In this document: piece after piece, positions 13,048 through 25,662 of the stretch
Position numbering within the stretch: the stretch's first letter is position 1
How the letters are laid out: each line of letters begins with the position of its first letter
From: Ignelater luminosus
Taxonomy: Eukaryota; Arthropoda; Insecta; Coleoptera; Elateridae
Reading direction: 5' to 3'
NCBI GenBank assembly: GCA_011009095.1
Contig: VTPC01004898.1
Coordinates: 1-64,000 of the forward strand
Length of the DNA stretch: 64,000 bases
The notes under the pieces: generated by a model
The model's database searches: none
What the model was told of the DNA's origin: nothing
What the model saw: the letters and a program-made list of their open reading frames with translations, nothing else
Made by a program: the position numbers and the translations under genes

Positions 13048-16000
13048 CTTTTATATTGTAGGAAGACGTTGAACTTAATTTTTAAAAAGGAATATCACAT
13101 TTACAGGAGAAAAGATTTAAAATGAGAAAAGGATATATTGTTATTTATAAGAATAAATAACTTATTAAGGAAAAGTTGGATAATTACGAAATTTTCCTAA
13201 CAGCTTTTACCTATAATGCAGAAAACTATTGATAAACTGCTAGCGTTGAAATTGAGGCGTATCTTGCATTATCACTTCTAGCTTTGTTGAGATACTCAAA
13301 TTACTTTTGTTTTTGATTGTCGTTCTTTCTTGTAGTGTGGTTCAATAAAGTAAAAGAAAAGGGCAGTTCACCATTGTGCACTTATTCGACTCACATTGCA
13401 CTTTATGTTATTATTGTTGAGTTGTACATTTACTTTTCAATTTTTTGCTAATTTTTTTTAGCTTGTTCCTGATCTTCAAGAACGTTTGATATAATATCAA
13501 CCGATCTTGTATTACGATATCTGTTAATTGGTTGTTCAAACAATATTATTGTTTTTTTTGCTTACAAATTCGACCGTTAAGGTAAAGCCTAAAATTTGAT
13601 ACTATTTTATTAATGTTGTGTATAATAAAACATCATCAATTTTATACAAATTACCACAAGTTTACGCCGTTTTTACTTGTACCAAATAAAAAACAAAGCC
13701 GGAATGGCTATAACATTGTATATAAATACTTAATTTAACATGTTTTAGGACCTGCAAAAAAAGGAGTTTTAAATTATGTTGTTAGCAGCACGCCTATTTA
13801 AATATTTTAAAAAGGAAACAACTAAGAAACAAAAACAAGCTAAACATTAAGTTTTAAACAATAAAAGATTGAAGGATGCTATTAAAGAGACTATAAAATG
13901 TCCAAGAATTTGTAATGAACGTTTCATGCAAATAAAGTTATATTACGATGTAAATCTGCTTTATGTTCAACAGGATATTAAAAGCATTAGTTAAAGAAAT
14001 AAATACATTGCACATATGCATAATTATTCTAAGGAATTTACAATTGATATAAAAATCAAAAACTTACAAGCAAACGATATTGGAATTTTGCTGAATTCTT
14101 ACCTATATTTGAAATCAATTCTTGCTTGCGGTATAAAATACTGCCAAGGAAAAATTGTTATTCTCCTCTCGAAGTGATTCGACGTGATATCCAGTTTAGC
14201 AAATATTTTTCGGCTAATATTTTCGACAACACCACAAAAAATAAATAAGGTATTACCTTCTAAAAATTTGGTAAATCTGATAAAAAATCGCTTCTAAAAC
14301 ATAAATTGCTTATAATATTTCTTAATTAAATCTTAAAAAGTGAAAAAAAGAAGTATAAATTTTATTTAAATCGTAGAAATTACTTAAATCCACATTTAGA
14401 AAAAGAACATTCCTAGCTTTATTTGACATAATAGTGATTGATTTGGTCTCCCGCAGGTCTCATTAACATTAACGTGATATAGTTAACCAAACAAAAAAAA
14501 GTTTCATATTGTAAAATCTAGTTAAGTTGGAGTTGACAAAAAATCGCTATATAAATCAACATGAAGTAAGCAAACGATTTGTTATTATGTCGTGTACTAC
14601 CAAAATATTTCCAAATACATATTTCATCTAATTATTATTCTAAAATGAATATCGTGCTTAGAATAAAATTTAAATGCGCTGTATTCGAATGAATGGTTAC
14701 CTGACTTGAAAATAAAGAGGAAAAATCTGAACAAATATTTCCTTGTTCAAACCAAAAATTAATTTTTTTATGCCTGTATACGAAGGTTTTCAATCACAGC
14801 TATTTACAGATTAGTTTTTTTTTTTTATTTAATATTAAAACGCTTGAAGATGAACAAACTGGTTCTACTTCTGCTTTTAATAAATAATATAAGCTAAAAT
14901 ATCTTACAGAAGATACTAAATTTTACATTACCTTAATATTTTTGTAATAGAATGGAATGTAACTAACCTTGTTAATCGTAATATCTGATTGAAAAGATAA
15001 TTTACCGTGCAAGATATGAAATACACAAAGAGAATCCGGATTACCTTGAAATTATACACGGTTAAATTTAGGCATTTAAACATAAAAGAGTTCAGATTTA
15101 CAAGGAACTTTCAGTGACACGTTTTTTTATATAAAAGCAGTAATAAGATCTTATTGTTTTCCAGGTTTTTGTGCTGATTCTTTTTACTCTTAATGTCTAG
15201 AATGTATTTATGTGCATTCACAGAAAGCATTATATTTAAGATCGAAGATCAAATTATCGATTGTTCAAAGTCCTTCCATGTACATTGCTGATTATTTATT
15301 CTATAATCTGTTCAGTCTGCAGTAAGGACAAATTAAAAGTCACCAAAAGCTAGTAGTGTCAATGACCTTGACAGAGAAAATCTTAAAGGTAGAGGAAGTA
15401 GAACTACAATGATATGATGTATCTTGATGCTATTGAAGAATTTGACTTAGTAGTGTATAGATATTAGAGAGTAGCAGTGTGTAAACAACCAACAGAATAG
15501 TGAGTAATAGCCACAACTCTCAATTTTGTTGAGTTTCGTTTGTCAAAGAGAGATAAAGAAATAAGACTTACAGACTCAAATGCATCGCGAAGGGTTTATA
15601 AGAACAAGAGTGTAATGAATTTTTGTGGGCACGTACGTGAAATTCAAAGCAGCTGCTTTGACTCTAGCCTATCAAGCCTTTGGTTAACTAAATTCTTATA
15701 AAATACCAATTCTTTTGATTATCGAAACCAGGATACTACACCTAAATCTTTTTCACCTAAGCATGTAAGCAACATATCGTATTTGTTTTGATTTCAGGAC
15801 AGGTGCAAAATAATTACAGGTTTTCTAGAATAGCTGCATAATGTTAAATTATATATCTTCAATTTTTTTCTGATTGAGAGAATTGAAATATGCTAAATGC
15901 TGATTTTTGCCCTAAAAACTTATTTTCTGATTTTTATATCAACTAGTTGTTATTTTTTAGCTTTTAAGATGATCTTCTGTTTTAAATATTTCGAGAAATA

Positions 16001-17191
16001 GCACTCGGTCTGGGGCACCAAGCCTTTTGGCTATGAAAGCCTCACAAACTCTTCAAATCTAAAAATAATACGTCCCAACAAAATCTTCATACCATGGCAA
16101 AATTCATAGATTGCGTGTAAATTACAAGTTTTCCAACAATCATGCTGTTACAAATAATGCGATTCAGAAAATTCTTTATCGTTTCTGAAAATTTATCTTT
16201 GTTTACTGTTAGAATGAAATAAAGTCCAATGACAATCTCTGTCCAAGTAACCACATCAAATAATAGCCTTTCATAGATTTTTGCAATAGAATTAGGCCTT
16301 TAATGCTTTAAATTCTGTTTGTGCACTGAGTGTTCACTGAACGGGGGTAAACAAAATCTGAGTTGTCCTGTAAAGTAACCTTCTTTATTCAGCTGCCTTC
16401 GAGGGTGCATTTTATTGCTTCTGTTACTAATTGATCTAATCACTTCACGTAAACTTTCTTTACCAAATCACTACAACCTATAACCTTTATTGAAGAATTT
16501 TTAAATTGGTTTTCTGCAATTACCTAGTTTTAAAATGTATCGTTACTACTTAAGATTGAAAAACCGAGATACCATCCTTTTAGAGCTGTTCCTCAGAAGT
16601 TAGCAAATTGAAATTTAGCTATAACATAACAGTACAAGCTCAAAGGAACTTTTAAAGAATTTCCCATTCTAATGTAGCGTTTTTTACAGATACGGATAAG
16701 AATCGCGAGGATTTGTAAAATACTTGAAGAAGAGTTAAAACCAAAAAAGTCGCTCTACCGGTTTTTCGACCACTTGTCTTGCTCAACAATTTAGTCTTCA
16801 ATGGTATTATCAGAAAACTATGACGCAAAAAAACTAAATTTCTTATAGATATTGTGTACCATGCAGAGCTTCCAAAAAAATGAAAATTTGGTAAGATGAA
16901 GAAAGAATATTTCTCTCTTCAGTTGTTTTTTAAAAACGCATTCTTAACCACAACCACATTTCGTAGAATTTAAGCGCTCACTAAAAAGATTAATATGCAT
17001 CGAATAGTAGCTATTTGACGTCTATCGGCATGCAGTACTTGATTTTGCAAACTTTATCTTTTGGCAACATTGTCTATCGAGATGAAATTATAGCTAACTC
17101 AAACCTGATCATTGATGTGATATTCTCTCGTGGTCTGTTCCTATTCCCTTCGGGATCCTTCTTAGTCCAGTCATTACATGCTCAAAAATGA
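13048..17191. other. A+T-rich region without recognisable genes
   Basis: No frame above about 60 codons, no TE protein signature and no RNA gene was seen. Sequence from about 16990 to 17180 is less A+T-rich but has no identifiable content. Confidence 0.55.
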
Positions 17192-19006
17192 TAAATAAAA
17201 GAAAGTTTTGGTGGAGTTTTGATTTTTGATACTGTATGGTACTTTGGGTCGCTGAACACGAATCAGAGACTTGCCAACAAAAACTTTTTCGGGAAATAGA
17301 TTTTTTCCCAAAAAACCTGTAAAAAACAGACTTTTTTTGGTTTTTTCAAAATAACTCTGAGACTATGCATTTTATGTGAAAGTTTATCCCATAGGAAACT
17401 AAAGAAAATAAAATTTGAGGTTTTTTCTCCGATTAATAGTTTATCCGCGAGAGCGCTGCGAAAAAGGGCGTCAAAAACCAAAACTCGCAATAACGAGAAT
17501 TACGGCACTGTAGGTAGATTTAACACTAAAACTATCTATTTTACGCAAATGTTGACCATGTATTATATTAAAAGTGATGTAACTGACTATATTTTATGTA
17601 TCTGAGATCAACGATTTTGCTGCTAGCGCGCGTGGAATCAATCAAGCGAAAAAATGTCTGAGTGCTACTAAATACTTTATTTACAGATATCGAGAGCTTA
17701 AAGTAACATTATTAGTAAAAATCAATGGGAGTGATCTCTGTGCAGAATGTTTCTGAGCACATCCAAAATTACTGTGGTGTTTCAATTCACAATTGAGAAC
17801 AGCACGTAAGCCTAAAGGACGCAAGGTTTGTGCGGGATAAGGATAGGACCAAGATGTATGAATGGTTACTGCAGCACCTCCTTTTCCCTCAAAACCCAAA
17901 TTTATACTTAATCGGCACAAATTAACTGCCATAAGGTTTGGGAATTGGGCATCAAGGCCATCAACATAATTGTTGGTGGTGACTTTGGAACAGTCAAATT
18001 CAAACGAAGCGACAGAGTACAACCTCTTGCTGTCGTGACCAGTGCTATACGAGTTGACGATGAGTTGATTCCTATTAATCCCACAACTCTGTTCCAACGA
18101 ATTTGTGTTGATAAGCATTCAGATTAAGACCTCGAGGGGTTTTTGACGTACGATCTAGGGCCTTATTCCTGTTTCCTATTCGACAATGATTGATCAAGAA
18201 AAGTAACAAAATTCACACTCTACAAAGCATTCAAACCCCTAACAAACAAGCAGTTTAGCGGCCTAGTTCAATATGAGCGGTTAAGATACAATGTCAGCAA
18301 TGTTCAAACAAGGGCAAATAAAGTTCCTCAATACATCTTGATCCTATCCTTGTTGTTCCGCACAATTCTTGTGTCCTTCAGGCCTACATACTATTCTGAA
18401 TTGTGAATTGAAACACCGCAGTAATTCTGAATGTGTTCAGAAACATGCTGCACAGGGGTCATTCCCATTGTTTTTTACTACTAGTGTTACTTTAAGCTCT
18501 TGATCTCTGTAAATAAAGTATTTAGTAGCACCCAAACATTTTCTTGCCTGATTGATTCTACGCGCGCTAGCAGCAAAATCGTTGATCTCAGATACATAAA
18601 ATATAGTCAATTACGTCATCTTTAATATAATTCATGATCAATATTTGCGTAAAATAGATAGTTTTAGTGTTAAATCTACGTACAGTGCCGTAATTCCCGT
18701 TATTGGGAGTTTGGCTTTTGACGCCCATCTTCGCGGCGCTCTCGCGGATAAACTATTAATCGGAGAAAAAACCTCAAATACATAAAATGTAGGAAATTCT
18801 ATCCTCTTTAGTTTCATATGGGATTGACTTTCACGAAAAATACATAGTTTTGGAGTTATTTTGAAAAAAACTGAAAAAAGGCCGTTATTTACAGGTTTTT
18901 TTGGGAAAAAACCTATTGTCCGAGAAAATTCTTGTTGGCAAACCTCTGACTCAAAATACCAGATTGTATCAAAAATCAAAACTCCACGAAAACTTTCTTT
19001 TATTTT
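17192..19006. mobile_element. Foldback element: about 670-bp inverted arms around a 470-bp spacer
   Basis: The left arm (17192-17860) and right arm (18331-19006) are reverse complements over nearly their whole length, with scattered mismatches and small indels. Shared landmarks include CTTTCTTTTATT at the outer ends, GCGCTCTCGCGG, TAAACTATTAATCGGAG, ACGATTTTGCTGCTAGCGCG, TTTATTTACAGA and, at the inner ends, ATCTTGATCCTATCCTT. The arms contain protein-like pieces that read in opposite directions, so each arm may derive from one parental element. No transposase is present. A transcript would fold into a very long hairpin. No known foldback family is recognised and no target duplication is clear. 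Confidence 0.85.
17681..18118 (-). other. Unidentified 145-codon frame spanning left arm and spacer of the foldback element
   Basis: An uninterrupted minus-strand frame runs from an ATG in the spacer into the left arm. Its composition is protein-like, for example LDAQFPNLMAVNLCRLSIN and a GFEGKGGAAVTIH stretch, and it lacks the low-complexity A+T bias of chance frames here. I do not recognise a domain, signal peptide or membrane segment. It may be a fragment of the parental transposon's protein captured in the spacer. It could also be a chance frame in the less A+T-rich spacer. Confidence 0.25.
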
Positions 19007-22000
19007 CTACCAAATGCCTAGACTATCTGCCTCGGTTGATCTTTAGCGTTTTGCCGATCATAGACTGCTCATTTCCAGTAACGCTTTAGCAGTCCGAGTT
19101 GACCCTGAATGAAAAGTAATTTTGATCCATCATCTAGATCTGCATCACATCGATACCAAACCACCAGGCAGTTTACACTGGCTTCTGAACAGCCACTGAT
19201 GTTGCTATTGAATGAAAATATTATCTAGGGTGATATGATGTTTATAAGTCTCTATTTGCCGCTCCACAGCAGTTAGATAACAGCGCTTTTCATCTACACC
19301 AAGCTCCAATCCGCTTTCGAGATTATACTTACTCGCTTTTTAATAATAGCCATCAATTTTGGGATTGAGGAGGAAGATTTCCTGTAATGAACAGCATGTG
19401 ATACAATATGATAGTAATCACTTTTTACTATTTTTATCTAGAATACTACAATCTTGAATGATAGATTTACATATCATTATTTGATTGGCTAGTAGAAGTT
19501 AAAATTAATATACGTATAACTTTTTGTTTTTTATCAAAAGTAAACTTCAATAAAAAGAATTTTAGCATGAACTGTACTAAATCCGATTGTCGCAAGACTG
19601 AATGTCACCATCTATTCCGGGTCTCCTAAATCAATAATTCTTGTTCTGTTTTGTTGGTATCAATTTATCGATTGATTATTTACAGTGATTTTCGCATGGT
19701 GTTGCGTGATTTTGTGTAAACAAAAACATTCTTAAAAATTTGTTATTTGTTTATTGTAAATCAGATCAATTTATTGTATTGGCATTTTGGAAACTTGATT
19801 ATAGTTATGAACCGAATACCTTAACATTCCTTTTGGAGCCTGCTTATACTAGACTTTCATTTCATGTTGACCTTTGAAATTCCACTACTTCATTGCTAGG
19901 TGACAGTATTTATGAAACGACTAGAATGCAAACAAAATACAGACTCAAAAATCAAATGCAAGTAATCGTAAATCTACCGAATTCTCGTTGACTCTTAAGT
20001 TCAATCAGTGTACAGTTTTGTTTTGCATTATGTTTATTCACATATGGATGTTACTTATCGTCATTATTAAAATATTATAAACAATAAATGAAATTATTAT
20101 TAAGCCAATACGGTCTTGCATGCGCCGTTGGCGGTATTCGACAAACAGATCCAAATCTAACATTCTTAAGTTTTCCTGTATATATTAAAAGCTACTTTAT
20201 CGGATATACATGCAAGGAAATTTTACTGTACTACTTTGATAGCTATCGAAATGTTGCTGAATAATATACTACAATTTAATATAGAAATTAATAATTATTC
20301 TTCATATATCTCTGATCTGTTGCTGTAATAAGGTTGCGATTCAAATCTGACTACATAAATCATACTTTTTTAATTATACGAACGTGTGTCCTTGAATAAT
20401 GACTACTTTAGTATCTAATTAAACATTACTGCCGGAATAATGGCTTTGCAAGATCGCATTATTCTAAAGCCGACAAACTTAATAGCTACTCATTATTAGT
20501 TAACGGTTTAACTTGTAATGACATTCTGTGATATAGGAGAACTTAAAATCTCAAATACAAGTTTGAATAAGTTAAAAGTTAGAGCCGAACAAAAACCTAA
20601 CTGCGGAACTAGAAAAAAGTACGTTTACTGTAATACTGGTTATAGAAATAGCTAACTTTTTTCGTACAATTGATTTTTGTTTGATTAAAATCTCTGGGGA
20701 ATGGAATAAGCGGTACTCTGCGATTGCGAAAAATAAATCTTACTGCTTTATTAGCAAACTGTCACTTGTCATTCAAAATACGATTTATGGAGACAGTCAA
20801 CAACCAATTTACAAAGCTTTTGCTTTTACAGAAGCTGTTTACTTTGCATTAAATTAACTATGTATTATTATTTAAATTTAGTAATAAGCATTGCGATTAA
20901 ATTTACATTTTATAAAATAAATTTATAATAAAGGGGAAAGGCATATTAATTTATCATATTTTGCAACTTATCCTGCAGCTTTTTTGATAAATTGAAAAGT
21001 AGGAAACGAAAAAATTAATTGCACGTCTAAAATTGCTTGTATGTTTAAATAACGACAAAATCCTATAATTATTATTTCCTTCTATATTTAAAAAAAAGAC
21101 TAGTTTTTTAGTCTTTTTAAAAAAGTAGGAGTGCAATTCTCGTATGTAAACTAATTTTTTTAACTCTATCTACACAATATCAGTAATGGATCAATACTCG
21201 AATTGTATTATTACGTACAGGAATTTGAACTTGTGTAGCTTATTGTAGTTCCTGCATGTAAAGTCTTATCCTTGTTACATAACTGCTACATACCTTTTTG
21301 GACGTTTTGTCTATAGGAAGATCATAAGTGCAAGTAGTTTAATTAAATGGTATAATTTTAAAGTAATACAACGTAGTGTTAAGAAAACCCTGAAATGTAG
21401 TAGTCTTACATAAAACAGCAAAACGCTTTGTAGTTTGGTGTTTATTGTCTGAATTAATAACACCTCTTGCTATAGCTACTAAGTTAATTAAGTGTTCTTA
21501 GTTAACAGATTAATTGCTGTAAATGTAGAATCTAGCTTTAGATCCGGCGTTAATAAAACAGAAAACATTTGTAGCATTACCTTTATTGAAAGGTTCGATA
21601 AATTACAAAAAAGTTTCTAAAAAAAAGTTCCGCAAAAAATGAAAAATATAAATATAACAGTCACAAATGAAAAAGAAGGAAAAGAAGTAGTCGAGTCTAC
21701 ATCGCAATGTTGCGATATACCGGGTGCTGAAACGGCGGACGCAACATAGGAAATCCCATGCTAATTTTGAAATGTTTAGATATTGGCTATCCTAATTATT
21801 TTAGCACTAAACTCAAATTAGGTCTTTTAAAAGGCATTTCAAGATGATAAACACTGAGCAATTTCGCATTTTATGATTAACTCAATTTACAAAACGAACA
21901 AACACTTTTATAAGACTATTTGAAAGTTGGTTGCAAATTAATGTTAATAAGTCAAAGATGAACTCAATTTTAAGATATCTGGGGGAACGATGCTGCCAAA

Positions 22001-22340
22001 AATCTTGAAATACATTTCCTAAAAATCTCACAAAGGTCGACAAAAAAAAGCAACCCGATGGAAATGGTGATATACGACTATCATTGGCACAGTTGAATCA
22101 AAACAAATCTAGAGTTGAACCATTTCAAACACACTTCACACGTTCAAGTGAAACTCGCACACAATTCTGTAAACATAGCATGATCTATCATTCAGATACA
22201 CATTCTTTTAGCATAAGCCGATGCATGTGACAGTTACCGTCAAATACTAAGGTAATTTGCATAAGTAAAACGTGAAGTAAACAGCAGTTGGATATTAAAA
22301 TGATTAAAAACGCTGGCAAAGGAAAACAGAAAGGTATATA
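19007..22340. other. No confident feature; a protein-like minus frame near 19.2-19.35 kb
   Basis: Directly beyond the right foldback arm, DNA up to about 19400 is less A+T-rich. A minus-strand frame at 19211-19340 reads LELGVDEKRCYLTAVERQIE without a stop. It is protein-like, but I cannot name it. It may belong to the element the foldback came from. The rest, to 22340, is plain A+T-rich sequence with a small hairpin (AAAAAGACT/AGTCTTTTT) near 21095. Confidence 0.4.
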
Positions 22341-22364
22341 AGAGGGCTGTTTGACGGAAGTGTG

Positions 22365-22374
22365 NNNNNNNNNN
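22365..22374. other. Assembly gap (10 N)
   Basis: Ten undetermined bases lie immediately inside the left terminal repeat of the mariner element. Ten Ns is often a placeholder, so the true gap length is unknown. Confidence 0.98.
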
Positions 22375-22414
22375 GCATCTTAATAAAACACAGGTATAAC
22401 CTAAATGTTTTTTA

Positions 22415-22991
22415 TTATTTTTCAACATAGTTCCCTTCGAGTGCTACGCACTTAGTCCAACCACTTTCTAATATTTTGAAGACGCCCAAAAAATGTTCTT
22501 TTGGCAACTCGTCAAAATAGGCCGCCGTTGCAGCAATAACCTCTTCATTTGATCTGATTTTTTTTGCCTACTGGATTACGTTGCAACATGCCTAGACATT
22601 GATTTGAAAGTTCAACACGAATTCTCATTTGGTCTACTGCGAGTAATCGCGGCACCCATCTTGCCGATACTCTTTTTATATGCAAATGTTTTGTAAAATA
22701 TTGTGTACCCGTTCGATTAAGATGCCTACAGCATCAACTATCTCGCGCACTTTCATACATCTATCAGCTATTACCATATCATGAATGAAAGTGACCATTT
22801 GTGAGAGTCCGGAGAGTTCACCATCATCAGTGCTCGTATGTCCAGTTTTAAATGAATTGAAACATTTCAAAATCATTCAATGCAATGGAGCAGATTTACA
22901 GTAATATTTCCGTAACTTTTTCTCAGTATCTTTCACTGGTTTTTGACGTAAAAAGAATGTTCAATCAAACATTAAATTCACGTTTTTCCAT
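22415..22991 (-). pseudogene. Mariner transposase, N- and C-terminal parts joined by deletion
   Basis: Read on the minus strand from the ATG at 22991 it begins MEKREFNV and soon meets stops. It then shows the helix-turn-helix region: FKTGHTSTDD, then MKVREIVDAVGI and VHNILQ at about 22870-22690. This is followed by RVSARWVPRLLAVDQ (about 22665-22620). The catalytic aspartate core is absent: the frame jumps near 22560-22580 to the C-terminal SNEEVIAATAAYFDELPKE and SGWTKCVALEGNYVEK, ending at TAA 22415. A complete mariner transposase is about 345 residues; roughly 140 are missing. It cannot catalyse transposition, but with both ends intact the DNA could once have been moved in trans. Confidence 0.9.
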
Positions 22992-23179
22992 ATTACAAAA
23001 TAAAACAAACTTGATTGATTTCTATGACTGTGAAATGTATAGTATTTTACAGATTGGTATGAAATTTAGAGGTTGAACCTCTAAAAGATTGGTGAATATG
23101 CTAATGTTTTCGATTTACCGATATCAGCGCCATCTAGCGAAAAGTCACGCTTTCGTCAAACAGCCCTCGTATAGTTGCA

Positions 23180-23960
23180 TGTAACAACTAGGGATATTGT
23201 TAGTCTTACGTGTTGCCCAGACGGGTAAAGACGTATGCTGTTCACTCCAACTGGTTAGTCTACCAACCTGCTAGGGTGTAAGACCTCCAAACTTCAGATC
23301 CTCCTTTACGCAAGCCGCGAACACTCTCTACACGTCGATTATTCCTCTACCTGGGGTTTTTGGTTGCCAGAGATCTACCGATCGACCGACAGCACACTAA
23401 AAACCATCTCTTTATATTGCAATTCCTTCAACAAATTTAATCACACTACCAAATATTCTTCATCCCTCTGTCTTTCACCATCGTCTTCCATCTACCTCCT
23501 TAATTACCAAATAACTCATGAACAACTGTTCACTCTTTCCGTAAGTTCTCAATCACTGCATTAATTCACCATACCATTAAGGCATCGCTACTGTGTTCTA
23601 CCTAGTACGTAGTACATCCATTGGCCTTTTCTATCATTCCCGACTACTCTGCTATTCCATCATTAGTGCCAACACAAACTGCACCAACGTTAATTCTATC
23701 CCAGCAGCAGGCATTAACTACAATGCCGGCACTACCACAATCACTCAGTTGCATCTGCAGCAGTCGCCTTTATCTCATCAAGTAACGAACATCGTCTTAA
23801 GACCAACGACTCTAACCACTACAGACTGAAAAAATGTGTTTAAAGCTACTGCTTAGCTGATCAGAATTAACCATGGAAGATGATGCTGGGGGATGATGAG
23901 CAATAATAGCTGAAAAATAAAAAACGAGAAAAAGAGTACAATCATCCCAATAAAACTGGA
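23180..23960. other. G+C-richer segment of unknown origin
   Basis: Next to the mariner, about 780 bp are clearly C-rich on the plus strand, with two plus frames (23364-23564, 23593-23829) rich in Ser and Thr. They have no domain I know. The end near 23870-23960 (GCTGGGGGATGATGAGC followed by A-rich sequence) resembles the tail or leader of a non-LTR element. The neighbouring antisense jockey-type ORF1 makes a retrotransposon origin plausible but unproven. Confidence 0.3.
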
Positions 23961-24550
23961 CATGACCATCATGCTATTTACATAAATATTAATATTTGAT
24001 TGTGCAGTTTACAGCAAATCATGTAGTAACTCCAAATAATTGGGCAAGAATTGATTAAGCTTGGTAAATTCAAAAGGGTCAGGTGACATTCCTATAGAAG
24101 TTAAGAGAACAGTTCCGATGGCCAATGAGAAGCTGAGGTTGAAACTTTCAACAGATCGAATTAAAGAAGATGAAAGAATCGTTGGGAAGCAGTAATGACG
24201 TATCATAAGTAATATGTGTAATGGTACTGTCTATGTTGATCGGTTGCCCAAACGCTAATTTAATTTAGTTCACTGTTCTTTTTTCTTTCGCTTTTGTCTC
24301 ATGACTGTTTTGGAGTACCCAGTATTTTACCTTTTACTGTTACCTCCTTCGTCTGTTTGAGTGTTCGTGTTGTTGGGTATATGGGGAGGTAATTGTTAGC
24401 TCGTTGTTTACAGTGACAGCAACAAAGTTTTGTACGTTTAACTTTTTGGGATTCCTCTATGTTATAGTTTCCTACTTTGTTTCAAAAAGTGGGCGACGTT
24501 GTCATTTTTGGGAGCTTTGCGGTGAGATGCTGGGTGTCTTTGGTCGTGTC

Positions 24551-25662
24551 TTAGTCTTCCAGGAAAGTAAATATTTCAGGCAGCAAGTCTAGGAAAGCAC
24601 CTGTGATACCTTTATTTGACAGGGCATCTACGGCGATGGCCAGAAGTTTCTTTAGCGTGCCGGGGTGTCTGGTGTTTGCGGCGTTGCCTAGCATTCGGGG
24701 GAAGAGAAACGAGGAGTCTTTTTTGCTAGACGGTTTACATTGGGCAGAAGAGGTTGTGACTACTTCGGTGAATGATTTGGTCAGAGGTGGCGGGCTGGGT
24801 GATAAAATTTCTTGAATGGTCTTTGAATTTCCATTACCGGTTTCAGTTTCTTTTGAGGGGTTGATTTTTTGGGAAATTTAGAATATTCTTAGTAACTTGC
24901 AAGATGTCCCCTACCGCAGTTGGAACATGTTGCAGGCTGTTCTTTTGATTTAGTGCAAGTTGCCGTGTGGTGGTCTCCGGCGCGCTTTACGCAACGGGGG
25001 GAAAATGGCAGCCCCTCTGGGAATGACATCTTGACATCTATGGCATTGGGTGGTAATGGTGGGTTTTCTTCGAGGTATTTCTATCTTAATTTTTATATGT
25101 AGAATGGAGTCGAGGTTTCAGATACCTCACGCTTCTGGGGCCTTCTAGATGCTTACATGTACTAAGTGGGGCGTTTCTATTTTCCTACGGTGATTCTGAT
25201 AATAGGGTTTATTTGGAATCCTCTTTCTTCAAGATTGTTTTTGATATCTGTTGTGTTGATTTCGGCCGGGATATCACTGATTACTACTTTGAGTAGCTTT
25301 TCTGCAGTGAGTTGGTAGGTGTAAAATTCCACTTTTTTTTCATCAAGAAGGTGGATGGTTTTTCTGTAGTCCTTTATTGTCTCAGGTTGAAAGCTTATCT
25401 TGTTATTTAGGTTTTTTGCTTTAAGAAAGTTGAGATTTAGGCGCTTAAGTTCGCTGGACAAGGTGGTCCAACGTTCTTTGTTTTTTAAAATAATGGGGGA
25501 GATTCGTGTTTGTTTTTCCTTAGGAGGTACTTTCTTGGCGGTGTAATCCGTTTCCATGTCTTCTTCTTGTAGTATGGTGAATCTATTTTCGGTGTCGATG
25601 TCGTCAATTTCTGTTGACGCTTGTCGAGTGCGTTTTCGGGTTGTCTTTTGTATCGTCTTCAT
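24551..25662 (-). pseudogene. Jockey-type non-LTR retrotransposon ORF1 (gag-like) remnant
   Basis: A clean 161-codon frame starts at the ATG at 25662 and begins MKTIQKTTRKRTRQAS, basic as expected for a nucleic-acid-binding Gag-like protein. It then has a charged helical stretch (KERWTTLSSELKRLNLNF). Next comes LKVVISDIPAEINTTDIKNN, typical of the RNA-binding segment before the zinc knuckles in jockey ORF1 proteins. After a stop at 25177 the continuation in shifted frames shows CHRCQ, then C-x-K..GDHHTATC and CSNCGRGHLASY at about 25050-24900. These are degraded CCHC knuckles. A proline/lysine-rich region and a tail ending in FLDLLPEIFTFLED follow, with TAA at 24551. At least two shifts and two stops inactivate it. 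No ORF2 follows in the expected place, so the copy is partial. Confidence 0.8.

Larger units (their letters stand above)
22341..23169 (-). mobile_element. Internally deleted Tc1/mariner element with intact ends
   Basis: The left end GAGGGCTGTTTGACGGAAG and the right end CTTTCGTCAAACAGCCCTCG are inverted copies of each other. Each is flanked by TA, the usual mariner target-site duplication (22339-22340 and 23170-23171). Total length is about 830 bp against about 1.2-1.3 kb for complete elements. It encloses an antisense transposase remnant missing its middle. A run of Ns lies just inside the left end, so this copy's 3' end is not fully assembled. A 10-bp perfect palindrome at about 23066-23087 lies in its 5' leader. 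Confidence 0.9.

Noticed and set aside
18638..18979. 113-codon minus-strand frame in the right foldback arm
   Set aside because: Its frame is broken by stops and shifts in the homologous left arm; treated as part of the repeat, not a gene.
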